Positions 38,925 through 50,229 of a stretch of DNA of 64,000 nucleotides are shown one piece after another (positions within the stretch are counted from its first letter, which is position 1; the number at the start of each line of letters is the position of its first letter). The position numbers were made by a program, and so were the translations under genes. This DNA comes from Acanthosepion pharaonis (taxonomy: Eukaryota; Mollusca; Cephalopoda; Sepiida; Sepiidae). The notes beneath the pieces were generated by a model that ran no database searches, was not told the DNA's origin, and saw only the letters and a program-made list of their open reading frames with translations. The stretch spans positions 1,280,001 through 1,344,000 of the forward strand of contig CAHIKZ030003348.1 in the NCBI GenBank assembly GCA_903632075.3, given 5' to 3'.

Positions 38925-39642
38925 CAGAGTGGTCCGAATGTCTTGTCACCCCTACATAATATAATTTTCTATTTCAGATGAATGGCACGAAAATGGTGGT
39001 GTTCATACAGACCTTCTCCATGTGTAACAGTGTCAAGGAAAGTGAATAAACTGAATCGAGTGTGATTTGTGTTACTGTATTTAGATTCAACCTATTGTCC
39101 TAAGATTTGTTGCTGTTATCACAACTTTTTGGCTTTTGTGCCTTTCAGGCTTCACCAATATACAGGGTGGTCTGAAAGTCTTGTCACCCCTACATAATAT
39201 AATTTCATATGGCTGACACAAAACATACAGACCTTCTCCATGTGTAACAGTGTCAATGAAAGTGAATGAACTGAATTCAGTGTGCTGTGTTACTGTATTT
39301 AGATTTGAACTATTGACCTCAGATTTGTCGCTGTTATCACAACATTTTGGCTTTTGTGCCTTCCAGGTTTCACCAATGTACAGGGTGGTCTGAAAGTCTT
39401 GTCACCCCTACATAATATAATTTTCTATTTCAGATGGCTGACACGAACTCCTACAGTTTGGAAGAGAGGCTGATTTATGTGCATTCTGGCAAGAGCATGG
39501 AGGAGGTACGACATGACTTCACTGCAAAATTCGGCAAACCAGCTCCTCCGAAAATTAAATCCAGTACATGTGCTTTGAATTACTGTATTACTTGTTCTTC
39601 TAATTAATTTTTGGTATGGAGTGACAAGACTTTCGGACCAAT
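38925..39642 (+). mobile_element. Deleted mariner-like element with its 5' end in three tandem copies
   Basis: The terminal sequence CAG.GTGGTC.GAA.GTCTT, GTCACCCCTACATAATATAA occurs at 38925, 39163 and 39381 (spacings 238 and 218). Each is followed by TTTCAGATG..TG.CAC-type wording (a start-codon region), and the first two by GACCTTCTCCATGTGTAACA. The third copy continues as ORF MADTNSYSLEERLIYVHSGK, SMEEVRHDFTAKFGKPAPPK (39434-39560), the first helix-turn-helix of a mariner/IS630-type transposase. The element then jumps to the right end, whose complement TTGGTCCGAAAGTCTTGTCA is at about 39620-39641. The catalytic domain is gone. Confidence 0.75.
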
Positions 39643-39649
39643 ATGTGTG

Positions 39650-40275
39650 TGTGTGTGAGACAGAGAGAATATCCTTTAAAAGCCATTGCAAATTACAATG
39701 GAGACAGAACTGGTAAAATTGGATCAATGAGCTTACCACTAATAGTGACTTGTGCTTTCATTCATTTATGGGGACCTCTAAGTTTAGAGACAAATTATCA
39801 GAGCATCAACTCTTCTTCAGGCATTTCTGTTCACAGTAGCAAAATCCCTTTTTGAACAAAGAAAACTTGATACAGGTCCATCTTTGGCTCAATGCATTTC
39901 TCTTGCAATTGCCTTACAGAAACAATCTTATCTGTCATCTCACTGCGATATCTGAAACACTGATTCATTAAGACTTCATCAACATTTTGGAGAAGCCTGT
40001 CCGTCCAACAGCATTCTAAACAACACCATTCCTACAACAGAGAGAAGGAATATCCCATGGCTATCCTTGCAAGGTAATTCCTTTAATCATCCTCCCCTTT
40101 GTAGACTTCATAGTGATTAAGTCTTGTGCAGAACCAAACATCCTTTTCAGAAGTGAATACAGAGAACTGATGCACATAGTGCGCAACGAGGTCTCCAAAT
40201 GACTCACCTCAAGCTTTGAATTCAGAGTTTTCCTACTCATAGACTGGTTAACAATCAAGACTAAAGGACCCAGTC
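39650..40275. other. Unassigned
   Basis: Less AT-rich than neighbours. A minus-strand frame at 40258-40061 (65 codons, SLYSLLKRMFGSAQDLITMK) may be an old coding relic, but I cannot name it. Confidence 0.35.
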
Positions 40276-40284
40276 TTCACTGAT

Positions 40285-40435
40285 ATTTAACCCATAACTG
40301 GGAGAAAAGAGATGGTTTCATAACTATTCAAAAGTTATATACAGGAAAATTAGCATAATGAACTATAATTTGAACATGGCTCTTTGATTTCTCATTCTGA
40401 GCCACTATCACTACCTACACATCTATTTTCCAATA
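40285..40435 (-). mobile_element. tRNA-like SINE fragment (5S/tRNA family)
   Basis: ACCCATAACTGGGAGAAAAG, TTTGAACATGGCTCTTTGAT, CATTCTGAGCCACTATCACT follow the same order as the complement of the tRNA part at 13381-13510. Confidence 0.6.
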
Positions 40436-40454
40436 CACACACACACATATATAT

Positions 40455-41340
40455 ACATATATAAAGAAATAATCATACATAGAATCAATCAGCAATATTA
40501 ATACGATTAATGGTGAAATCACTTCGCTAGTAGAAACATAATGTATGCATCAAAATACTGTTAATCCATTGGATGATGTGATCTTCATTTATAAAACTGT
40601 TGTCAGATGTTTCTAGTGTAGTTAAGCAAGTACTTTTGAAGATCCATGTCTTCATTGTCAGGCTGTATTTTTTTCCTTAAAACCTGTAGATGAAATAATT
40701 GTTTGTAGACAGATATATCTATACATAATCACAGCTCATCAGTGTGGCTAGACATCCAATTTTATTATTTTAATCCTCTCATATTCACTGATTTTTTTAA
40801 AATCTTGTAATTATACTGATTGAGAAAGATGCTGTAGCAGTTCTTATACTTTTTATTTTCCCAAGTACTTTGAATCTCGGGGATGAATTGAAAACAAAGA
40901 ATTAATGTAATTGACAGTTCTGAATTTTTTGTGTCTGCACATGAACGTGTTCTGGTAATAAAAAAAAAAAAAATACTGTTATGTAAGGGAGGTAACTTAA
41001 TTCATATTGTAAAAATCTTTATCAAAAATTGTAATTACACAACATTTAAAGGAATATTCCTGTCCACATTCATGATTTAGAGAAATATTAATATTATGAA
41101 TCAACAATACAAGTATATTCCACAATGAAAATAAAAATAAAAACTTCAAATTCTGGAAGCCCTTTATATAAAACATTACAGTCAACACTAAATAAAATGA
41201 ATTATGAGTATAGCATCAAAGTTTTAAAATGTTTTTAACAGCAAGGTCTTAAAATATCTAAATTGTAATTGTGGAAAAAATAACTACGATTATAACAAAC
41301 TGTTTTAAAATATATAATTACAATTTCTAATCTAAATTTC
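40455..41340. other. No recognisable feature
   Basis: AT-rich; includes a 13-base A run near 40962 and a partial SINE block near 40725-40765. Confidence 0.45.
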
Positions 41341-41343
41341 TAG

Positions 41344-41605
41344 TCTAAATTTCTTGGAGACATACTGAAGAGAGATGGTTTGGAGAATCTGATACTCATA
41401 AGGCATATTGAAGGTAAAAGAGATATAAGGAAACAGTGAGTAACTTACATAATGAGCTTGTGTAACGGGATGGCAGAACAGTGATTAAAAGTATCAGTAA
41501 AAAGGTAATCATTGTTGAGAGCTACAAAGGATAGGAAGTTGTGGAGAGCCATGACTGCCCGTATTTCGAAGATCCATGGCACATAGAAGAAGAAATAGTG
41601 ATAAA
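41344..41605 (+). pseudogene. LINE family B 3' end
   Basis: TCTTGGAGACATACTGAAGA, GATGGTTTGGAGAATCTGAT, ACTCATAAGGCATATTGAAG, AAACAGTGAGTAACTTAC, GATGGCAGAACAGTGATTAA, GTTGTGGAGAGCCATGACTG, CATGGCACATAGAAGAAGAA, matching the peptide at 31346-31640. Contains stops. Confidence 0.7.
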
Positions 41606-41990
41606 TGAATAGAATTTGTCTCAGATGGAATTTGAACTCAGCTTGCCAGTTCTGTTTCCAATGATGTTAATAGTTTGACTATCTTGTTGTTTATTTAAAT
41701 ATATTTATATTTTCATTTTCTCCCGAAACACAACCTGTGTTTTCCCCTCTTAGTTCCGTTTCTGGTATTGTTGCTTTCAATCGGTGAGTATCTCTAAGAT
41801 GACAGTTACAGGATAAAAAAAGACTTTGTTTTGCATCAGATCAGGAAGAATGTGACAAGTCAGAGATGCAGGCAATAGGCAGATTGTCAGGATTAATTAA
41901 TGCACATTTCATCAGTTTTGCACCTGTCCTCTGATACTTTTTGTAATGCCAGACAAACAGAAAAAATTGGAAACAATGCTAAAATGAATA
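41606..41990. other. No recognisable feature
   Basis: Nothing identified. Confidence 0.45.
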
Positions 41991-44180
41991 AATGAAGGAA
42001 TGAATACAGTAGGAGAAAAATCGGATGAAGAGAAGGAAAAAAAGACTAGGAAGAATGATAAAGACAATGAAGAAGAAATAGTCGAAGAAAAATGGTTAAC
42101 AGCAAAACTATTTAAAGTAGTCAGTAAAATAGGATAAGGGAAAATGTAAAAGGAAATGATGTAGTAAAGAAGAAGAGTAAAAAAGAAGAAATGGAAGCCA
42201 TATCGAGAGAAGAAATCGAAGCCATATTGATAGAGGTAATGAAAGTCTTATTGACAGAAGAAAGCCTTACTGAGAGAAAGAGAAATAGAAGCTTTATAGA
42301 CAGAAGATATTGAAAGTCTTTTTGATATAAGAAGAAATGAAAGTCATATTGACAGTAGAACTGAAAGTCTTATCGATAAAAGAAGAAATGAAGCCTGATT
42401 AACAGGAGTTATGAAAGTTTTACTGATAAAAGAAAAATGAAAGTGGTGTTGAGAGTAGAAGAAACCGTATTGACAGACAAAGAAATGGAAGCCTTATAGA
42501 AAGACAAAGAAATGGAAGTCATAGTAACAAAAGAAAAAATGAAAGCCATATTGATAGAAGAAATGAAAGTCTTATTAACAGAAGAAATGGAAGCCATATT
42601 GACAGAAGAAGAAATGGAAGCCTTATAGACAGAATAAATGGAAGCCATAATGACAGGAGAAGAAATGAAAGCCATATTTATATAAGAAATGAAAATCTTA
42701 TTGAGAGAAGAAATGGAAGCTATATTGAGAGAAGAAATGAAAGTCTTATTAACAGAAGAAATGGAAGCCATATTGACAGAAGAAAAACTGGAAGCCATAT
42801 TGACAGAAAAAGAAATGGAAGCCTTATAGACAGAAAAAATGGAAGCCAAAATGACAGGAGAATAAATGAAAACCATATTTTATAGGAAATGAAAATCTTA
42901 TTGACAGAAGAAGAAATGGAAGCTATATTGAGAGAAGAAATGAAAGTATTATTAACAGAAGAAATGGAAGCCATATTGACAGAAAAAGAAATGAAAATCT
43001 TATTGACAGAAGAAATGGAAGCTATATTGAGAGAAGAAATGAAAGTATTATTAACAGAAGAAATGGAAGCCATATTGACAGAAAAAGAAATGAAAATCTT
43101 ATTGACAGAAGAAATGGAAGCTATATTGAGAGAAGAAATGAAAGTATTATTAACAGAAGAAATGGAAGCCATATTGACAGAAGAAAAACTGGAAGCCATA
43201 TTGACAGAAAAAGAAATGGAAGCCTTATAGACAGAAAAAATGGAAGCCAAAATGACAGGAGAATAAATGAAAACCATATTTTATAAGAAATGAAAATCTT
43301 ATTGACAGAAGAAGAAATGGAAGCTATATTGAGAGAAGATAACATCAAAGTCTTATTGATAGAACTAGAATCCATAGAGACACAAGAATAAATGGAAGCC
43401 CTATTGACAGAGGAAATGAAAGTCTTATTGAGATAAGAAGAAATGGAAGCCCTATAGACAGAAGAAAAATGAAAGTCATATTTGAGAAGAAATGAAAGTT
43501 ATATTGAGAGAAGAAATGAAAGTCTTATTGACAAAATAAATGAAAGTCATATTGACAGAAAAACTGTCTTATTGGTAGTAGAAGAAATGGAAGCCTTATT
43601 AAAAGAATCTTCTTTTAATAAGTCTTCCATTTTGGAAAGCTATCTTAACCGAAGAAGAAATTAAAGTTTTATTGATAGAAAAAATGAAAGTGGTATTGAG
43701 AGTAGAAAAAAATGAAAGCAATATTGACAGAAGAAATTAAAGTCTAACTGATAGAAGAAAAATGGAAGCAATTTTGACAGAAGAAGAAATGAAAGCCATA
43801 TTGTTAGAAGAAGCCTTACTGATGGAAGAAAAATGAATCCTTATTGACAGAAACCATATTGATTGAAAAAATAGGAGCCATATTGATAGAAGAAAAATAG
43901 GGAACTTATTAAAGCAAGAAGAAATGAAAGCCATATTGGTAGAAGAAATGGAAGACTTATTGAGAGAAAAATAAAATTCATATTGATAGAAGAAGATATG
44001 AAATCCATAGAGACAAGACAGAAGGAATTAAAGCCATATTGATAGAAGAAAAATAGAAGCCATATTGATCAAAGAAATAGAAGAATGTTGGCAGAAGAAA
44101 AATAAAACACTTATTATCAGAAGAAATGAAAGCCATTTTGATAGTAGAAGAAATTGGTGCCATATTGGAAGAAAAATTGC
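41990..44180 (+). repeat. Purine-strand minisatellite with higher-order units
   Basis: Basic unit of 21-27 bp: GAAGAAATGGAAGCCATATT, GACA or GAAATGAAAGTCTTATTGAC. At 42889-43190 three higher-order units of 90 bp follow each other almost identically. A longer block is repeated at 42690-42900 and 43100-43330. Open frames on both strands arise because the units lack stops. They read as alternating E/K-rich and I/S-rich repeats and are not supported as genes. Confidence 0.9.
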
Positions 44181-44279
44181 AGAAGGAAGGGTTTTATGAG
44201 TGAGTAGAGTGAGTAATTGAAAGAAAAAAATGAATTAAAAATATGCTGAAATAGAAAACTGGTAGAAAAAGTACTAGTC

Positions 44280-44370
44280 ACTGGTGGTGGTGGTGGTGGT
44301 GGTGGTGGCAGTGTTGAAGAAGAAGAAGAAGAAAAAGAAGAAGAAGAAGAAGGAGGAGGAGGAGGCGGAT
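44280..44370 (+). repeat. (GGT)n, (GAA)n, (GGA)n, (GAT)n cluster
   Basis: Four trinucleotide runs in succession, all purine-rich on the plus strand except GGT and GAT. Purine richness continues to about 44640. Confidence 0.95.
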
Positions 44371-44640
44371 GATGATGATGGACAAGAAAAAGAAGTAGTA
44401 AAAGGAGGAGGAAGAAAAAAGAAAATTGAGAAGTAGAAGAAAAAGAATGAGGAGAAAAAAGATGCAAAGGGCAAAATGAATATGCTGAAGAAGAAGAAAC
44501 GAAGAAGAAAAACAATTAAAAGAAAGGAGAAGAAAATGAAGGACAGATGAAAAAGAATGCAGAAAATATATAAAAAGTGAATAATCGACAAAGAAGAAAA
44601 AGAGGTAAATGCAGGAGAAAAAAAGAATGTAAAAATGAAA

Positions 44641-45160
44641 ATTAGTTAATGGCTAAAAATGTGAGAATAATGACCATGAAATGCACCTGGTTTGGTAACC
44701 AGTAGAAAGACCACAATCCGTCCCAAATCCAACAACTATTGGATTGACATAGAAACTGCCAAACAGTTCCAGCTGCAGATCAACAGCTTCATCTCTTTTC
44801 TTTTTTTTCCCTTTGCTCTGCATTCTTGAAGCAAGTCTTTCTTTTTTAATTCTTTCTCCAATCCTCCATCTTCAGGTCTGATTTACATTTTCCTGACATC
44901 AGAATGAGGCTCCTAATGTCTTGTCAAGTAGATCCTCTTTAACTTGATGTTTGGCATTGTTGCAGCAAAAAAGTCACTTGCATACTACCAGCTGCTTTTG
45001 TCAACAGTGATGGTCGTTTCTTTCCTTCTCTTACTTCACTATGACATTCTCTGGATTCTTCTTCCTTTCCTTGCTATTCATTGCTTATTAGAATTTATTT
45101 GGTCACTTTCTCTCATTTTTTTTAATTTCCTTTGCTTATTTCACTTGACTATACCAATAG
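44641..45160. other. No recognisable feature
   Basis: A 78-codon hydrophobic frame at 44944-45180 (LLLHYDILWILLPFLAIHCL) resembles a membrane segment but is pyrimidine-rich DNA running into a SINE. I do not call it. Confidence 0.4.
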
Positions 45161-45162
45161 AG

Positions 45163-45480
45163 AAAGGCTCAGTAGAGTAATGGATTGAGGCTCATAGTGA
45201 AGAATCAGAGAGCCAAGTTTGAATTCCAGTCAAGTTTATTGGATTCTTTCATGCTCTAATACATTTGAGAAAGGTATGAATCCATTTCTTCTCTGCCAGT
45301 GACAGGTAAATACTAGAACAGACTGGTTTCAATAGCCTTGGATGGCAACCATTCTAGGAGAAGGAAAATACTGAATTCCAAACTGTATGTAGTCCTGGTG
45401 AAGCATATACTAAGCTAAGGAAAGGATCATTCATATTGACTCAATGATCTCAACTCAACGACGGTGAAATCTTTTTCTTT
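45163..45480 (+). mobile_element. tRNA-derived SINE, first of a pair
   Basis: CTCAGTAGAGTAATGGATTG (A box), AGTTTGAATTCCAGTCAAG (B box), GGTATGAATCCATTTCTTC, CAATAGCCTTGGATGGCAAC, tail AAGGATCATTCATATTGACTC. Confidence 0.75.
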
Positions 45481-45540
45481 TCAAAGTTATGGTAAGAAAA
45501 ATTTCTGCACATAAATTTTACATAAATGTGCACAAGTAAC

Positions 45541-45840
45541 ATAAATGGCAGGGAAGAGTAATGGATTGAAGAAACAAGTTCAAATTCAAGTGGAATTCAT
45601 TGCATTCACTTACGTACTAATACCCTTGGAAAAGGTATGAATCCAACACTTTTCTCTCCAGCTATGGGTAACTAGTAGGACAGACCGGGTTCAATAGCTT
45701 TGGGTAGCAACTAATCTAGAAGAAGGAAAAATTCTGAATTCAAAACTGTATGTAGCCATGGCAAAGTGCATACTATGCAGCTAAGAAAAAGATCATTCGC
45801 ATTGACTCGTTGATCTCAATTGCAGTCAAATCTTTTTTTA
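45541..45840 (+). mobile_element. tRNA-derived SINE, second of a pair
   Basis: Same order as the first: GGGAAGAGTAATGGATTGAA, AAGTTCAAATTCAAGTGG, GGTATGAATCCAACACTTTT, CAATAGCTTTGGGTAGCAAC, tail AAGATCATTCGCATTGACTC. The two share a longer tail than other copies, so the pair probably arose by local duplication. Confidence 0.75.
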
Positions 45841-45884
45841 TACCACCATTTTCATTTTTTCATCTTTTTGCTTATTACACTATT

Positions 45885-46480
45885 TATTCCTAATCATTTC
45901 ATCCAAAGCAAGGTGATAAAGCCACTAAGATACAATGAGTTATTAAGAGTGAAAAAATCTGAGAGAGACATTATTGTGAAAGAGGACTATAAAAGAACAG
46001 GTTTCAAGGAGAAAGATGATGATTGATGTTGCATTTAAATTTTTGGAGATCATAGTTGGCAGGAAAGCAAGAAGCTGGAAAAGACTTCCACAGTAGCATG
46101 AGGAAATAAATTATTAGCATAGAACTTACATCTCGCAATTTCAACAGTAAAATAATAAGACCTAGCTGCCAATCTAGTACTGCTCTTAAATTTGTGAATC
46201 CGACGTACCAAAGTGGGATGATCGTCAGAGCAATTAACGTGAAAATTGTAGTGAACTGATAAATAGGATTGTACCTATTTGCATATGTTAAGTAGAAGAG
46301 ATATAAAGTCTATAGTAAACTAAGAGACTGACAAGAAGTGTAGAACAACTTAATATAACAAAAACATTTATAGAAAAGGCACAGGAAAGATATGTTTAAG
46401 TGGTTGGAAAGTAACTGAAGTTGAGATGTCAGTATAGGACTGATAATATTCCCTCAGTTTTCCTTCTTTTTGCTTATCAG
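45885..46480 (-). pseudogene. LINE family A, C-terminal relic with 3' end
   Basis: TTTCATCCAAAGCAAGGTGA, TAAAGCCACTAAGATACAAT (3' end in complement), GATGTTGCATTTAAATTTTTG, GGAAAGCAAGAAGCTGGAAA, CTAGCTGCCAATCTAGTACT. An approximately 110-bp foreign stretch (about 46225-46365) separates the usual blocks. Confidence 0.7.
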
Positions 46481-48195
46481 TTTTTATTCAGCCATCTTAC
46501 ATTATTTTATTCTCTTTGCTGAATTTTGCTTACAATATCAACTTCAATTTTGCCACCATTTTGTTAATTATTGTTTAACAGGCAAAATTCTTTGAGTTTC
46601 CCTTCTCTTTACTTAATAATTTTTACTCAATCACCTTCTACCTTATTTTTCTTCTCTTTGCTTATTAGTGTTTGCTAGTCCAACTTCTTTTTTCTTACCT
46701 TCTGTTAATTAGTACTTACTGGGACATTTCTCCCCTCTGTTTACTTATTTATGTTTATCGAATCCCCAATAGTCCTTCTTCCTTCTATTTGCTTATTTGT
46801 GTTTACTCTGCTGACTTCCTCTTTTTCTATCTCTTTGTTTATTAGAGTTTACTAGGCAACCTTCTGTTCTTTCTTCTGGGCAACCATCAATATTTCTTCC
46901 TTTTCTTTACTTATTAGTGTTTACTGGGCTATCATTAATGTTTCTTTTTCTCTTTGCTTACTAGTGTTTAATAAGCCTTCTTTTTTCTTCCCTTTGGTAA
47001 TTTGTAGTAGCGGAATTGAAAGGCAGCAATCTGTGGGTTCTGCTGAACTGACTACAGTTCACCGTTCTAAGAGGCAATGAGTGGCATGTGTAATATGCAA
47101 GCAGAATAGTGGACGCTTATGCAAATGTAGCAACAGTCCCTGTCAAAATGAAATATTGGACAAATGAGGAAAGAAAAGAATGGCCTACCGTGGAAACGTC
47201 CACAAATCTGTGCGTCATGTCCTCTTAGAATGGCGAACTGTAGTCAGTTCAGCATAACCCACAGACTGCTGCCTTTCAGTTCCGCTACATTTGTGCTTAC
47301 TGAGACACCTTCTTTTCTTCCCTCTCTTTACTTATTAGTGATTACTGGGCTGTCATCAATGATTCTTCCTTCTCTTTGCTCATTAGTGTTTATTAAGCCA
47401 CCTTCTTTTCGCCATTCTCTTAATAAGTGTTTACTTGGCCAAATTCTACTTTTTCATTCTATTTTTTAGTGTCTAACTGTGTTAGCTTTTACCTTTCTTC
47501 CTTTTCTTTGCTTATTAGTGTTTAATGTTTTTTTCTTTTTTCTCTTTAATTATCAGTGTTTACTGGTCAGACATCAATGTTTCTCTTTGCTTATTAGTGT
47601 TTAACAGGTCACCGTCTATTTCTTTCTCTTTTTTAATTAGTGCTTATTGGGACATTCTCCTTACTTATTAGTGTTTACTGAACTACCATTAATGTTTTTC
47701 TCTGCTTATTAGTGTTAAATCGGCCACCTTCTATTTCTTTCTCTTTGTTAATTAGTGCTTACTGGGACATTCTCTTATTAGTGTTTACTGAAATACCATT
47801 AATTTTTCTCTTTCTTTATTAGTGTTTAATAGACCACCTTCTATTTCTTTCTCTGTGTTAATTAGTGCTTACTGGGATATTCTCTTTACCTATTAGTGTT
47901 TACTGTTCTACTACCAGTGATTCTTCTTTCTCTTTGTTTATTAGTGTTTAATAGGCCAACTTCTCTTTCTTTCTCTTTGTTAATTACTGTTTACTGGGCC
48001 ACCTTCTTTTCTTTTCTCTTTAGTTATTAGTGTTTACTGGTTTACCATCAGTATTTCTATCTGGGCTTTACTTAGTAGTGTTTACTTGGCCACCTTCTTT
48101 TACTTCATCTTTTTAATGAGCGTGTACTCATGAAACTTTTCATTTCTTCTTTCTTTTACTTATGAATATTTACTGGGCTACAATCAACCTTTCTT
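46470..48195 (+). repeat. Degenerate pyrimidine-rich minisatellite, about 65-70 bp unit
   Basis: Repeated wording CTTTGCTTATTAGTGTTTAC, TGGGCCACCTTCTTTTCTTC, CTCTTTGTTAATTAGTGCTTAC, TGGGACATTCTC across 1.7 kb, roughly 25 diverged copies. Interrupted by a MITE at 47007-47288. A stray unit is near 49750-49860. Confidence 0.85.
47007..47288. mobile_element. 282-bp MITE with about 67-bp inverted repeats
   Basis: GTAGCGGAATTGAAAGGCAG at the left and CTGCCTTTCAGTTCCGCTAC at the right; arms continue through GAACTGACTACAGTTC on both sides. Flanks ATTTGTA (47000-47006) and ATTTGTG (47289-47295) may be a 7-bp target duplication with one change. It sits cleanly inside the minisatellite. The superfamily is not clear. 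Confidence 0.85.
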
Positions 48196-48685
48196 CCTTT
48201 TGTGTGTAGACTCTTGCTGAAAATCTTCTTTTGAGTGCCTAATAAAATTAAGCAAGTTAGAAAATATATTCACAATGGGGGACATACATTATTTGTTAAA
48301 GTTAAAATGTCCTTGGTAGAGAGAGTCATGGAAGTTCACAAGGTGTTGTTAATGTTCTAATCTGTTTGGGGTTAACAGGTAGTGGAAGCATCCATAGGTG
48401 AATGGAAGAAGTAGCAAATGGAATGTCTTTTGTGATAAACCTATTGAAGGTGGTGCTGCCTTGTAGAGTTATATTCACAGTGAGTGAGTTGTCTTGTATC
48501 AAGAAAGATATCATCTGCTTGGGTATAGTATCAGATGAACAAGATCAAAAGTATCTGTTTTACTGTTTTGCATGATACTTGAAATTTTTGGTTAGTCACG
48601 ATATCTCAAAGCCCAATATTGTATTCTCAATGCATTGCTGAAAATAACTTGATCTGATGACTTACATCTCCTTTGACTATTTTTT
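48196..48685. other. Unassigned
   Basis: A minus-strand 62-codon frame (48514-48326, NITLQGSTTFNRFITKDIPF) is moderately coding-like but unrecognised. Confidence 0.35.
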
Positions 48686-48689
48686 TAAA

Positions 48690-49031
48690 AACATTTCACT
48701 CGAAGCAAAACAATAAAATCACTAAGACACAAGAGGTTACTGAGCGTGAAAGAATATAAGAAAAACATTAGTAAAAAGCAAGTACACTAAAAGAACAGAA
48801 ATTAAGAAGACAGAAGATAATGATTGACATTGTATTTAAATTTTTGAAAATCAAACTTGACTGGAAAGCAAGAATCCAGAAGAGAGTTCTACAAGTGAGA
48901 ACTGCAAAAAAAGAAACAGTTAGCATAGAACTCATGGTTACATGTAGCCAGTTCAATGATAAAATGATGAGATCTTTGCCAGCAATCTGGTTCTGTGCAT
49001 AAATTTATAGTCTCGGTACCATAGAGGAAAG
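48690..49031 (-). pseudogene. LINE family A relic, 3' part (split by the insertion at 49032)
   Basis: Starts with the 3' end (CAATAAAATCACTAAGACAC, AAGAGGTTACTGAGCGTGAA), then GACATTGTATTTAAATTTTTG, GACTGGAAAGCAAGAA, GTTACATGTAGCC, ending at CGGTACC, ATAGAGGAAAG. It resumes after the insert at 49332 with ATAGAGGAAAG, GAACAATTACCATGAAATTA. Confidence 0.75.
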
Positions 49032-49331
49032 TGATATTTATTCTGGATAATACAGAAATGTGGCACAAGGCTGAAAAGGGGATTAGGGAAAGGACGGTCT
49101 TCTTCTGTCTTAACTATAACTTAGCAAGCCGCAAGCACTGACCCAATCGTACGAAACAATATTCCTTACACCAAAACAACACATTCATTCGTATCTTTCT
49201 TACTACAACCACCATAATACCTCTTTGTCTCTATGAAAATAATAACTAGTCCCCATATTTACAATTCGTTGTCTGTGGGGGGAAGGGAATAAAACAACAA
49301 TTCTAAAAGTTAACCCCAATGAGTATTTACA
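49032..49331. mobile_element. 300-bp insertion with perfect 11-bp target duplication
   Basis: ATAGAGGAAAG stands at 49021-49031 and again at 49332-49342, and the LINE reads through once the insert is removed. The insert begins TGATATTTATTC and ends GAGTATTTACA, so it has TG...CA form and weakly similar inverted ends. No poly(A), no ORF, no homology in the window. An 11-bp duplication is too long for most LTR elements (4-6) and suits Mutator-like DNA elements (8-11) or target-primed retroposition. Confidence 0.8.
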
Positions 49332-49460
49332 ATAGAGGAAAGTTTGTGAGAACAATTACCATGAAATTATTTATAGAAAAGGCACAAGAAAGCTACATTG
49401 TGGTGATAGAAAGTGGCTGAAGCCAAGATGCTATATCAGGACCAATAACATTGCAGATTA
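49332..49460 (-). pseudogene. LINE family A relic, 5' part
   Basis: Continuation of 48690-49031; contains AAGGCACAAGAAAGCTACAT and CAGGACCAATAACATTGCAG, as at 4270-4345. Confidence 0.65.
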
Positions 49461-49884
49461 GGTTGGAGTTGTTTTATGATAGAATAGTAATTAAAACAGA
49501 TTACTGTTTCCCTTATATTTGAATCGGTAATTTTTGCTGTTTTCAAATATCTTTTTTCCCATGAGTTGAAAATAATCCAGAGAAAGAACATTTCCTTTTT
49601 ATTACACTGCATCACCATAATCAGGCTCAGAAACAAATTCTTACCAAAAAGTCCTATCCAAACACCTCATTAGTTAGAAATGTCTTTACTCTAGGTAGTG
49701 GAAATGCCAGAGGGGTATATTTTTTCACATGCATTTTTAGAAATGTTCTAATCTTCATTCTCTTTTGCATATTAGTGTTTATGTTACCAATAAATATTCA
49801 CTTGACCATATTCTTTATTTTTGTCCTTCTATTTGGCTTTTACTGTTTTCCTTCATTTTCTTTTCTTAAAGAGATAATCTAAAT
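49461..49884. other. Mostly unassigned
   Basis: Near 49750-49860 it resembles one or two units of the 46470-48195 minisatellite. Otherwise nothing. Confidence 0.4.
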
Positions 49885-50116
49885 TTCTAGAGCATTAATG
49901 AGAAAAGAGGGATTAGAAAATTTGATACTCACATGGAAGATTGAAAGCCCAGAACAACACATAAACTACCTAGCAAGCTTGTGCAAATGGATGGCAGAAC
50001 AGGGATTAAAAGAGATTAAAAAAGACAAAATTTATTAAGAGCTACAAAGTGCAGAAAAAGTGTGGAGAGTCATCATTCGGTAATGTCCTGAAGAGACACA
50101 GCACATAGAAGAAGAT
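49885..50116 (+). pseudogene. LINE family B 3' end
   Basis: TAGAGCATTAATGAGAAAAG, GGATTAGAAAATTTGATACT, CAAATGGATGGCAGAACAGG, TTTATTAAGAGCTACAAAG, ACAGCACATAGAAGAAG. Confidence 0.65.
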
Positions 50117-50229
50117 GTATTGACTTGGACAGCGCCATTTTCCATTCATATCTAAGTACTTATTTAAATTTATTTTTTGTCGTTTTCTTTTTCATTTGAT
50201 TTTATTCCACTATACTTTTTCATTTTTTT

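Noticed and set aside
42889..43230. 113-codon Glu/Lys/Met-rich frame resembling a coiled coil
   Set aside because: Arises from the purine-rich minisatellite; the opposite strand is also open, and neighbouring units contain stops.
44944..45180. Small membrane protein gene
   Set aside because: Hydrophobic frame in pyrimidine-rich DNA that runs into a SINE; no independent support.
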